In this document: positions 30,770 to 42,300 of the stretch, piece after piece | How positions within the stretch are numbered: position 1 is the first letter of the stretch | How the letters are laid out: the number at the start of each line of letters is the position of its first letter | From: Silene conica | Taxonomy: Eukaryota; Streptophyta; Magnoliopsida; Caryophyllales; Caryophyllaceae | Reading direction: 5' to 3' | DNA: 64,000 bases | NCBI GenBank assembly: GCA_029255685.2 | Contig: CM055318.2 | Coordinates: 13,893,001 to 13,957,000, forward strand | Translations under genes and position numbers: made by a program | Notes under the pieces: model-generated | Database searches by the model: none | Told to the model about the DNA's origin: nothing | Seen by the model: only the letters and a program-made list of their open reading frames with translations

Positions 30770-31958
30770 TGTTTCACCCTCAATCTGATGTTTCTCTACA
30801 ATTCTGATTCATATATGCAGGAATATGTCCAACACATTAAACAATTGTAACAATTCTATGTTTTTTTTATTAACTTTATTTGTCCTTTGACTCATTCATT
30901 CATTCATTCATTCATTCATTGTTTGCTCATTATTCCATGTTTGTTTCTAAAACATGAGCAGAACGTGGAAACCAACCAATCAAAACAAAATGCAGCACTG
31001 ATTCATTCATTGATTATGGTAATGGAGGAGAGAGAAATTAATTAAATTAAATTAAATTAAATGTGAAGAAAGAATGTGCAAAAGAGTAGAGACACATTCC
31101 TGAATTATGTGAGTTGTGGCATCGAGAAAACTTCGCTTTCATTTTAGTTACTCTTTCAATTTTTCTCCTTACTTTCATTTCATTTCATTTTCAATTTTTC
31201 TTTTACATTTATTTTTTAGTAATATTTTTATGCTCCTACTTGAATTAAAAGTCCAATAAATATGCTTTGTTTTTTCTTGCTTTTCATGTTTTTTTATGGC
31301 CTTGTTGATTGTAAAAGTTCAAAAAATTAATTCAATGCTTCTAAAATAAAAAAAAGTTTAGCAAAATGGGTCAAGGAAAACTTATTTGGTAAATAGGATC
31401 CATGTAGGATCGAATTTCCAAGCCTCGGGATTCTTACTAGACATGACACATTTTTCTTTTCGTTCCAAAGAGTCTGGGTATCAAACATGTTATTACACGG
31501 GGAATAGCTACCCTAAAAATGTGTTCACATTGAATTGACTGTAATCCCATAAGGGGATCAATAGTGTCGGATTTATGCCAAATTAAATAGACTGATATTT
31601 TTAGTTATCTTATCTATCTACATAAATAGTAACTTCGTAAACTTGTGACGAATAAATCGTAGAAATTTTTTTTAAAAAAATGAGAGTTTTGTGATGCTAC
31701 GCACATGTGACATGTGTGAGCCGTGAGTTGGCGACCATGCCAAAGTAGCTTTAACTCAAGAATCCTTCCTTTTCATAGGTTTTAGTAGAATTTTAAAACT
31801 TCCTTTCGTGCACCTCAATCCTCCATTCTGTTTTGTTTCTTGTTCTCTTTTTTTTTCCTGCATATTGTTTCCTCTACTTTTGAGCATGGCATATGCTGCT
31901 GCCTACTTTGCACCACAGCCCAAGTCTACTCCGTGGGCGGAGCTAGTTTATAGACTAT
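30770..31958. other. Upstream region of the NET2-type gene, with microsatellites
   Basis: No gene. It contains an (ATTC)n run at about 30892-30921 and an (ATTAA)n run at about 31038-31060, both within the likely promoter and leader of the NET2-type gene. The remainder to 31958 is AT-rich with short poly-T tracts and no feature I can name. Confidence 0.5.
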
Positions 31959-32255
31959 GGGGTCGTTTGGTTCGGCATGGGAAGATAAAATTCCCGGGAA
32001 GATAAAATTCGTATGAACTTAAAAATCACGTGAATTAGCTAAATGTTGTTTGGTTGAATGTAGGAACTTCAATTCATGCGGGAACTTCCAATTACCTAGA
32101 GGGGGCTAGGTAAGTGACTTCCTACATAATGTAGGAATTAGAACTTCCATAGGAAGTTCTAATTCCCATGGATTCGGCAACCAAACAAGACTCAATTTTC
32201 CCATTTCCCATGATTTTCCAATTCACGTGATTTTGAAAGCCAACCAAACAACCCC
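31959..32255. mobile_element. MITE with GGGGTCGTTTGGTT inverted ends
   Basis: 297 bp. The left end GGGGTCGTTTGGTT and right end AACCAAACAACCCC are inverted repeats with one mismatch. The interior has further inverted pieces (GAAGTTCC / GGAACTTC; CACGTGAATT / AATTCACGTGA). The flanks do not show an obvious target duplication, so superfamily (hAT or PIF/Harbinger) is open. Related ends occur at 33756-34453 and 43016-43275. Confidence 0.65.
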
Positions 32256-32280
32256 ATAATATAGGCTATAGCCCTATAAG

Positions 32281-32641
32281 TAGGGCTGTACAATGTGCTG
32301 GGCCGGGCGGGCCGGGCCAGAGGCGGGCCGGGCTATAGAAAGCCAATCCTACCACAACCCTAAAATAACATAGGGTTGGGCCGGGCCGGGAAAAGTCAGC
32401 CCAACCCTGTAGGGCTACTAGTTGTGTTTGTGGGCTGTATTTGTGTTAGTTTTATTAGTGGGCTGGATCGGGTTGCATTTCACACAGGGTTGCGGATAGG
32501 GCTGGGCTGACAAAATCTGGCCCTGGTCTGGCCCTATTCGCTATCGGGATGGGCTGGCCCAGCCCTAGCCCTGTGTGGGCTAGAAAAATTGGCCCACGTA
32601 ACAGGCTGGGTCGGGTTGGCCCGCTATGTTGTCCAGCTCTA
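32281..32641. mobile_element. hAT-type MITE with GGGCCGGGCC interior
   Basis: 361 bp. Ends TAGGGCTGTACAA and, inverted, TAGAGCTGGACAA. A perfect 8-bp duplication CCTATAAG lies at 32273-32280 and 32642-32649. An 8-bp duplication with such ends indicates hAT. The interior is rich in GGGCCGGGC / GGGCTGG words, unlike its AT-rich surroundings. No ORF. Confidence 0.85.
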
Positions 32642-32820
32642 CCTATAAGAGTTTAAGAATACATAAAATTTGTTGTTAATATAAGCATATTATTACACTA
32701 GCACATTTGGTTGTGGGGATTGCAATAGGAGTTTTTTATATCCAAATGTCATGTGTTCGAGTCCTGATAAAATTTCAAATCAATATAGCTTTCATATTTT
32801 CATACATAACGTCTTTCTTT

Positions 32821-32946
32821 TTCGAGATGAATATATATTTGACTTTGATTTTACAGAAATATATAAGTAGGGAAATTATATAATTCGAGATTAATATATA
32901 TTTGACTTTGATTTTACAGAAATATATAAGTAGGGAAATTATATAA
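32821..32946. repeat. 63-bp direct tandem duplication
   Basis: Two adjacent 63-bp copies starting TTCGAGAT.AATATATATT at 32821 and 32884, nearly identical. No coding potential. Confidence 0.85.
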
Positions 32947-32949
32947 TTA

Positions 32950-33755
32950 TATAAAGAAATTCGCTTACAACATGCGATCTTACAAAAGCATATTGTTACG
33001 AAAGAGATGATTGTTTTTTTGGCAATTTCAAAATACTTAGTAATTAAAATATCTTTTAATTTGGAAAATGTGTATTTTTTTTTCGTAAAAGTACTCATAT
33101 TATATATATTTTTTTTTGTAGCATATATTAATGGATGGTTGAACGTAACAAAAAATTCTTGTCAATCGATCGGGAAGTATTTCTATTCAAATAAATAAAT
33201 ATTTTTCTCAAAGACAGAATTGAATACATCATCGTTTTGGCCAGTAATATAGCTCAGATACCGGTTCCACAAAATTTTGTACCAAAAAAAATGTGTTTGT
33301 ATGTTAGTTAAATTCAACCCTATATAGTCTCGAATCCTAACTCTGTCCCTGGACTCTCCTCTATAGCTATCTCACGGCTATTACATTATACACAAACTCG
33401 TTTGTGATGCATCAATGAGTAACGTCACAACGTACAATCGATTTAACTAATGTTGAAGATAGATGATCTCGAATTTCACAACAAAAAATAGTTACATTTT
33501 ATAAAATATCTAATAAATTAATGTAGTAGCTCATTCATGTACGAGTTTTATTCACTCATGAATTCTTTTTAAGTATTTTTTCAGTCTAAACACTTTGCCT
33601 AAAAACCGGGGAAAAAAAAAGTCTCCTTAATTCTCCCCTCATAAAATTAATCAAATTTATCAATTTCGTCAAAATTAAACTATTCCCGTATCGACCAAAT
33701 AATAATTCTAATTTCTAACTTTATTAATTATATTATATGAAATTAATAAATTGAT
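32950..33755. other. AT-rich intergenic sequence
   Basis: No gene or clear repeat, only long A and T tracts. Confidence 0.4.
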
Positions 33756-34455
33756 TTAGGGACCGTGTTTGGCTGCCTTTGAAAAACATGGGAACAAAAT
33801 TGATATTTTAGCAACTTGTTTGTTTGCCTTTTTTACACTAAAAGAGGGAATTATGTCCTATTCTTTTAGACTTATTTTGCTTAATTTAACTTAACTTATT
33901 TTTTCCGAATTTTTCTGAACTTAACTTATATTTGCTGAACTTAACTTATTTTTGCTTAACGTTTCTGAACTTATTTTTGCTGAACTTAACTTAACTTATT
34001 TTTTATGAATTTAACTTATTTTTGCTGAACTTTTCTGAACTTAACTTATGTTTGCTGAACTTAACTTAAATTAAGCAAAAATAAGTCCAAAAGAATAGGG
34101 CTTTAGAAGTTAGAACTTCCTACATCAACTTGGCTTACCTAGCCCCTGTCATTCTCAATGCCTACATGATTTATATTTGAGAATTATTATTCTACCATTG
34201 TTCAAACCAATTATTTTTTTATATTTGAGTAATTGATGTTATGAAGGATAAAATAGTATTTATAATAAAAAATAATGGGAACTAGGGTACTTCAACCAAA
34301 CAACATATAAGAACTTAATTCATGGGAAATATGAATTCCCTCATGGCAACCAAACAAATTTAAGTTATTTCCCATGAATTGTATATAGGAACTAAAATCA
34401 TGTGAATTGTAACTTCCTACCTAACTAAAATTCTTGGATGAACCAAACGACCCTC
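33756..34455. mobile_element. Larger MITE or foldback element related to 31959-32255
   Basis: The outer ends (GGGACCGTGTTTGGCTGCC near 33760 and GGATGAACCAAACGACCCT near 34436) are imperfect inverted repeats of the same GGGTCGTTTGGTT type. The right half shares words with 31959-32255 (CATGGGAAAT.TGAATTCCC, GGCAACCAAACAA). Within it, 33856-34110 is a second inverted repeat (CCTATTCTTTTAGACTTATT against AATAAGTCCAAAAGAATAGG) enclosing imperfect tandem copies of TTTTTGCTGAACTTAACTTA. That suggests one element inserted in another. Confidence 0.6.
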
Positions 34456-34667
34456 AGGGTTTGTTTACGTCTTCTGTTTTGTTTTTTTCTTCTGTATTCT
34501 TCTTTATTGCTAATCATACCAACATTCCCGAATGTCAAAAATAGGCCAGCAGGAAACTCAGTCGGTAGAGACGTGATTTGAGTGCCTGCGGGCAATGGGG
34601 AAGGGTGATTTAGTGCAGGAGCTCTCCTTCAACAATGGCGTCAAGAAGCTCGAGTTCTATATTATAA

Positions 34668-36610
34668 TCTATATATAAGTATAAAAGAAGAACCGTTATT
34701 CATTAAACTTGACATATGTCATGCTACCGTTAATTTATTTTCCGTTTAATCCAAAACCTTAAAGATGCATACAAATATTTATTTTCAATATTGTCATTTT
34801 AGATTATTACCTTTCTTAAAAAAAATTATTCTATCATTCTTCAAGATTATATTTTTCCAAAATACAAATTCTTTAGCTTCTAAAGTTCTAATGTCACACT
34901 CTTCGGTTAGTCATACATCAATTTCTGCAATTAAGTTGATTTATAAAATATTATTCATATATCATGTTATACCTTTTGAGAACGGTGTAAATTTTTTCAA
35001 GGTATTTGTTCATCGTACTTTTATCAACGAATTTGATTAATATTTTTACTTTTATCATTTAATTTCAAAAACAAAGATAAATGTGAAATGTAGGTTTTAA
35101 TATGATTTTGTCACTATTTCGAAAAAAAAAATACGTCAAATGTACTACTTGAGGCCTAACTTTTAATTTTTAATTGAGCTTATGTATATTTTTTCTTAGT
35201 GTTTTGAAGTTAATAAGTTATATTTTAATTTTTTTTGTTGAAACGCAAATCTAACTGAGCTTATATGTAATGTTTTTGAGATATATTGTATTTTTTTGAG
35301 CATAATGTTTAAATAAAAAATTTAGATACTTTATAATAAAATTCATAATCTTTAAAACAAAAATTCGAAAATTTTATTATAAAGTTCAGAAATTGTACAA
35401 CTACAACTGATGGTAGTACATCAGATGCATAATCTACTTCATGCCGAGCTTTTAATAATTTTTGTACTTTCTAATATATATTCACATAGTTTACTGTATA
35501 AAATTTCTTTTGGTGTTCTATTGTTCAGTGAATTCATTGACTATAGACTATAATGTAGATCAACTGCGTACCTTACTTTTTCTTAGCTGCCATATATTTC
35601 TGGCAACTTTTGTGTTTTCTTTTTAAATATTTTGTATTAAATTGGATCGACAAATGACATGAAAATTTAACTCTTTAATGTCAAAAAATGGAAATTAATT
35701 TTTGATAATCTGTATTGTATTGCTTAATATCGTCTTCACTTAATACACTTCACAAACTTTTTTCCCCTCTATTATAATTTGTTGCGAGAGTCGGCTTAAA
35801 ATAAGACGGTCTTAAATACTAGGATAATGTTAATTATAAAAACGTATATATATGTATGATTGATTAAGTTGGTATAGTTTTTTTTTCATATATGGATAAA
35901 AGATTGATGATTATGCACACCTAGGTCTGTCAAATGGGACGGGCGGGTCGAGTCCCGGGTCGGGTCAAAATACGGGTCAGACATATACGGGTTGGGTCAT
36001 ATGTGTATCAGGTAGGGTCGGGATCAGAATACGGAGTTGAAAAAAACTTTTATGACGTCTTTTATTTTATCATTTTATATTAATAATATTATTATATTCA
36101 TTATTTTAATAATTATTTTATGATTTAATGGTTTAAAAGTTATTTAAAATGGACTTTAAAACTAATTTTTGGATTAAAATCGTAAGATTATATTTATTAT
36201 TTCAAATATAGTATAAAAATATTAATATTTTAATAATATTCTTTATTTATCTTCAAACCTTCGGGTCGAACGGGTCGGTGATCCATCAATTTGTGTGAGC
36301 ATTCCAGTGATTCATTAATTTGTGATACACCTCTCTCTCAATTATATGTATACATTTGGCTAAAATATAATTCAAAACTAAAAAAAAGTAACTAAATAAT
36401 TAGCAGGGACCATATATAAATTCTTTTGGTCAATCGATTGTGGCATTACTGAATCGGTTTATGGTTAACGCAATTAGGCAATATTTTAATTTTAATCTAA
36501 AGTAGATCACTTACTAAAATTTTATATACTCTTATTACTACTATGATAATATAAAATTGTAAAACTCCATCTATACATGTCCGTGCAACTTTGCACGGAT
36601 TCTAAACTAG
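34668..36610 (+). mobile_element. Helitron, non-autonomous, about 1.9 kb
   Basis: The 5' end TCTATATATAAGTATAAAAG follows an A (34667). The 3' end has a perfect hairpin CCGTGCAACTTTGCACGG (36581-36598), then CTAG at 36607-36610 and T (36611). No Rep/helicase ORF is present. 35935-36015 contains GGGTCGGGTC-type words and 36250-36280 a similar CGGGTCG piece, perhaps another insertion. The 5' end is inferred from motif similarity and could belong to a separate copy; the 3' end is secure. Confidence 0.72.
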
Positions 36611-37930
36611 TAACAAAATATAACATAAAAGAGAGAGAATTGTAGAAGAAAGAGAAGGAGCTTGTTACTATTTTTCATACTTATGTTGCTCACATATCAT
36701 CGGTATTTATATCAATTGTGTAATGTAGCTAACTTGTAACACCCAAGCTCAATGTTGACTAATCTCAGCCACTTATTTATGTTTAATATCAACCATTCAT
36801 TTATCTCTATGACGTGTCATGTATCATCCCTCCCCCCTTGACAAGAACTTGGCCTCAAGTTACCATTAGTGTAGCATAAGACTCAGACTACTTATGCTCA
36901 ATCACATCTGCAAACTCCCAAGTAGCTCCAGACTCAAAAAACCCCTCCCACTGAACTAAGAGCTACTACAACTTGAGGTAAATAAAAGAGAAGATACATT
37001 CGGATTCCATTGCATCCACTGAGGGATATGAACTTCACTAGGTAGACCCCTCTTGGACACCTTCAGTTGAGACACATGAAACACATTGTGTGTTTTAGCC
37101 GAAGGTGGTAACCCAATTTTGTATGCTACACTTCCCACCACGTCAATCACATGAAATGTCCCATAAAATTTGGTGTTAACTTCTGATTTCTCCTATCCCG
37201 AATACTCTTCTGGTAATAGGGTTGTAATTTCAACCAAATCCAATCACCCGACCACCTTAAAATATCTCTTAGACCTATGCTTATCAGCTTGTGCCTTCAT
37301 TCTCCGTTAGGCCTTCAAAAGTTGTCGCTTCAGTAACAAAAACATAGTTTCCCTTCGTTGCATTGACCTGTCAACGCCATCCACTGATGTCTCTCTGGCA
37401 AATATGGTAAATGCAAAGGTGGAGGTTGGTTGTAGACTACCTCATAAGGAGTAAGCTGAATGGAGGAATTGAAGGATGTGCAATACCACCATTCGGCAAG
37501 AGGGAGCCAAATTGACCACTCCTTTGGTTTGACACTGCTCATGCACCTCAAACAAACTTTAATACACATGTTGACGACCTCAGTCTAGCCATCAGATTCA
37601 GGATGATAATCAGATGAAGGGCACAACTCAATATCTTGTATTATAAACAACGCCTGTCAGAATTGGCGTGGGAATATAGCATCTTTATCACTCAAAATAC
37701 TCCTCGGCCACCCATGGAGTTTAATCACATTATCGAGGTATGCTTGAGCCATTTCTACAACAGTGAAAGGATAAGGCAATACAATAAAATGACCATACTT
37801 GCTCAACCGATCTACTACCACAAAAATAACATCCATGGAGACATCAAGCCACACCTCACTTGGAATCTCCAAGGGTTGAAGTTTGCCTGGATAGGGAGCA
37901 TTATAATACTTATTAGCTTGACACATCGGA
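36611..37930 (-). pseudogene. Ty3/gypsy chromovirus remnant (integrase, chromodomain, LTR piece)
   Basis: Minus-strand fragments in order. Integrase core: KLQPLEIPSEVWLDVSMDVI, VVVDRLSKYGHFIVLPYPFT, DNVIKLHGWPRSILSDKD (37657-37926), with a short internal deletion. Integrase C half: SIQLTPYEVVYNQPPP (37330-37569). GSVAYKIGLPPSAKTHNVFHVSQLK (36956-37150) follows in part, then a chromodomain tail VQWEGFFESGATWEFADVIE ending at TAG 36888-36890. A purine tract (minus strand AAGGGGGGAGGGA) near 36827-36840 marks the LTR edge. Only about 215 bp of LTR remain before the Helitron end at 36610. There are multiple frameshifts. A chromodomain after integrase defines chromoviruses. Confidence 0.85.
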
Positions 37931-37950
37931 CAATGCTTGATAAATTTTTA

Positions 37951-39382
37951 TTTGTGTTGAAGGAACGTGACAATTTTATAATTAAAAATAAGTATTATTT
38001 GATAAATAAGAATTTGTATATGATTATTTATTATAAATAATCACATTTTTTCGTCGCAATTTGCGACCCACAAAAAAGATCGACTACCGATCTTATGAAT
38101 AACTCAAGTCATTTTACAAGCAAGTAACAACAGCGTAAAAAGAGAGAAAATCAAGAGTTGTTATTTTTATAGACGTGTCATTTTCGTCTGAAATAACACG
38201 ACGTGGTTTTGTGACAATTTTACAGCTAAATTTGATCCGTTTGGAAAAATAAATAACTGTAAAACCGTCTTACTTGTTTCACAAGAGTATCGATCGCCTC
38301 AAACAAGAATTTGTGGAAAATCAAAAATAGAAATGGGTTGCAAGTTGCGACCTAGCCCAAAAGAGTTGGGTATTTTTGGGCCCAAAAAAGAGGCCGAAGC
38401 TAAAACAATGTGATGAGATAAAGCCATTTAATGAGTTCTAAAAAGCGTGATAGATTGCATAATTTTAAAGCAACCGGTAAAAAATTGCCTGCATTTCAAC
38501 GCGAAGTTACATTCTCCGTATCTTTTTCCCCAATTCCTTCCCTTATCAGAAGCATTTTTTAATTTAATAATCACATTTACTCACTCTTTAATACTTAAGT
38601 CAGCGGTTTAATATTTAGTCACCTCTGTCTTCCAATATCGCCGTTTCTTCGCAAACCCTATACTGCCTTTTCTGTCACATAGATTCACAACAGTTGCTCA
38701 ATCAATCTCATTATTTCTCAAACTCCATTCATTCGTCCTCTCAAATCTCTCTCGCTAAATCTTCAATCTTTGTCACCAATTGAAGAAGCAAGCTTTTCGT
38801 AGGTACGTTTTTTTTTCTACATTTGCATGTATGCTCAACGAATTGATATGAACTCCTTGCATTTGTTATCTATTTTTTTTTTCATTTTTTATGTTCCCTT
38901 CCATTGATTTCTGGATTTTCTGCACTTTTTGTTAAATTTTTGGAGATTGGATTATATTATTCTTGGTTATTTCTGCTAAATTGATGAGTCGGTTTAATCA
39001 AATTATTTTTGTAGTCACATGATTCTAATTTGTTAAATTTTACTGACGGTATACAAATATACTAAATTTGTTATGATGCGTTAATTATTATAATTCCAAG
39101 TAATTCTGATAATATGTAAATGCCAAGTATAATTGTTTTATAATTACAATTTTTTCAAAAAATGATTTTTTTTATCGTAATTGCATTAATAATGGAAACT
39201 GATTTGATGTTGTATTATAATTGAACAATTTTGAGTGATAAACATTGAACTGATCTAATTAAATTGATAGTATGAATGTGCTTCTTGATATCTAGCAACT
39301 CCAAAACACCTTTGAATTGTTGACTTTCGACCCCAGAGCGAAACCTCAGCTTTTTTAATTTAGGGTTTTCCACAGTTCAACA
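37951..39382. other. Upstream region of the cysteinyl-tRNA synthetase gene
   Basis: No ORF. It has palindromic TCGCAATTTGCGA (38054-38066) and a related GTTGCAAGTTGCGACC (38336-38351), possibly ends of a small MITE. 38640-38803 is CT-rich and looks like a transcribed leader. CGTAG|GTACGT at 38804 is a strong donor, and ACCCCAG at about 39336 a plausible acceptor, so a 5'-UTR intron of about 530 bp is likely. Confidence 0.5.
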
Positions 39383-42300
39383 ATGGCTGACGAGAATGGG
39401 AGTTCCAGCTCAACCTCAGTTTCCAACTCAAAGCGGCCACCATTGATGCTCTACAACACTATGACGAAGAAGAAAGAATTGTTCGTGCCCAAGGTTCCGG
39501 GTGAAGTTGGAATGTATGTTTGTGGCGTTACTGCTTATGATTACAGCCACATTGGTCATGCTCGTGCTTATGTTGCTTTCGATGTTCTTTATCGGTATAC
39601 TTCTCTCTACCTACCTTTCAATCTCGATTTCATTTGATTTTCTTTAAGCAATATAGTAACCCTGCATTCTTAGATTTTGTATTATACATCTCCTTCATGA
39701 GTGTAGTTGCTTTAGTTAGCATAAAAAAATAGTTGTCATGGCTCGAGGATGCTCTAGATAAGGTATATTTCATCAACATCAGATCCTAGATCTCTAGATT
39801 CTACAGCTACATTAATTTGCTAGTTAGATGTAGTAATAACATGGTAATCAAATTTTAGTGTTTTTCACATAAAGGGCAATTATATGCAGGCCTATCACTT
39901 TCCTTGTTTGCGATGCTCGCAATGATTGTGTTGTTCTTTGGAAGAAAGATTTTTCAGAGATTTATCACGTGTTTGTGATGTGAACGCCATGAAAAATCTC
40001 ATTTTTTAGATTTTTATCTGTCTCCCATCAATCTGGATATCACTGCTGCTATAAGTTTTATGTGCTATTAACTCTTTATTAGGATTTTCTTATCAATTAT
40101 CCCTAACTGTAATTTTGCAGATACTTGAAGGAATTGGGCTATAAAGTCACTTATGTCAGGAATTTCACTGATGTTGATGACAAGGTCAGAAAAATGTTTT
40201 TTTCCCCTTTAGCCAGCTATCCAAATTTTGGCTCACTGAAGTTGATGTTTTTCATATTGTGCGTGAAGTAGCAATGATGCACTTTATGATGCAATTTTCG
40301 GCACAGATCCTATAGAATCATTCTGTGTCTGTTTGAACAGGCATAAGAATGCATACATCTTCTCCCCCCCCCCACACACACACCCTGCTACCTCTGGAAC
40401 CAATTATGGCACGGGGACTATTTGTGTAATATTTGTAGCTTGGGAGTTATCTCTTTAGGTGATGCGTTTACATGGCGGCAACCAATACGAGATATCTCGA
40501 TACATATTGGGTAAATTAAACTCAGCTAGACAATATTTATAACGTGTTTTGGCCAACATGATCTGATACAGCCTACCAATAACCCTGAGATGACCGAGCT
40601 ATAACTTGTTTTATAACTTGTACCGGCTATATGCAACAGACAATAGATGTTAAAATATCTTTAAAAGCTTTCAAAATAAATATCACCAAGATAAGACCAC
40701 AATGGCTGAGTTGGGGACAATTCCACAACACCGTTATTGCAAACCCTATCGCAACTTGTTATGCGATTTTAACCCATGTGTGTTTGAGCTTCACATTTAG
40801 TTTACGCAGTTCTAGTTAGTGTATGAGTGTATGACTACAAATTCATGGTCTCCCTAGTACCTTGCGCTTACCCCTTTGACAGTAGGTCCCTTTGAACTCT
40901 TTCCTATTCCAGGTTGTGGTTGCTTATTAAGTTCTTTTGTCTGAATTAGATAATTAACAGAGCGAAGGAGCATAAAGAAACGAATCCAGATCATCCATTG
41001 AGTGATCCATTGAAATTAAGTGACAATTTTTGCAAAGAGTTTTTGAAGGATATGGATGATTTACAGTGCCTGCCTCCCTCTCACCAGCCATGTGTTTCTG
41101 ATCACATCAGAGAAATTATTGAAATAATAGAAGAGGTAAGAAATATGCTTTAACCCTGTTCACTCTTTTGCCTGTTGCGAAAAAGAGCCGTCTCCCTCTG
41201 TTGCTTTGGTCCTTAGTGTACCTGATTGGAAAAACTTTTGTGCTCAAGAAGCATCACTTGTGCATACATGGGTTACAAAAGGCAAGCAGATATAGCAACC
41301 AATATATTCGTTATAGCTATTTGTAAATTGTAATATAAGTGATTTATTGCTGCACAACACTAATAACTACTCTGCATGATTTGTTCCAAAGACCCAAAAT
41401 AATTCTTGGTCAGCTAATCCTGAAGCATTAAACTGAACCTTTATAGGCTGTAAGACAAAAATAAAAAGGGGAAGGGAGACACATAACTATAGACCATGTA
41501 CCTAATCTGTGACTTATTATTTTTTTAAGAAAATGTGTGTATGCCGGCTATGATTTCTTGAACATGTTGAACAAGTGAGATATGTTGTTTCTACAATCCT
41601 GTGATTCCTGTCCCTTGTAATGATTAAAAGTAGGTACTACTGATTACCAAAGAAGAGAGTGCTTTGAAGAAATTACGGTAGAAACTTATGTTATGTCAAG
41701 AACTTCCACTGTGTCTTGGAGTTCTTTGAATTAATTGCTGTGTTGCCCTTGAACAAATATCCTTAAGTTAATATATTTTGTTTTTTCTGCAGCTTATAAA
41801 AAAGGATTCTGCATATTCTCTTGATGATGGGGATGTGTATTTCTCTGTTGACAAGTTTGAAAGATATGGCCTGTTATCTAACAGGAAAATTGAGGACAAT
41901 AGGGCAGGTGAACGAGTGTCTGTGGATCATAGAAAGCGAAATCCTGCAGATTTTGCTCTATGGAAGGTACTTCGGCGTTTAAGACTCATCCGTAGTGCGG
42001 TTTTCATCATTTTATGCTGTTCTTATTTACCTTACATACCTTCGTTTGCAGTCTGCAAAGCCTGGTGAAATATCTTGGCCAAGTCCATGGGGTAATGGAA
42101 GACCTGGATGGCACATAGAATGCAGTGCAATGAGTGCTAAATACCTTACATACTCTTTTGATATCCATGGTGGTGGAATTGATTTAATCTTTCCACATCA
42201 CGAGAATGAGCTAGCACAGAGTTGTGCTGCATGTGAAGAGGCACACATTGGCTACTGGGTGCATAACGGGTTTGTCAATATCAACGGCGAGAAAATGTCC

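Noticed and set aside
32700..32775. tRNA-like B box (GTGTTCGAGTCC) suggesting a SINE
   Set aside because: There is no convincing A box and no defined ends or target duplication.
34543..34600. tRNA-like D-arm (CTCAGTCGGTAGAG)
   Set aside because: There is no matching acceptor stem, anticodon arm or GGTTCGA B box downstream. At best it is a decayed SINE head.
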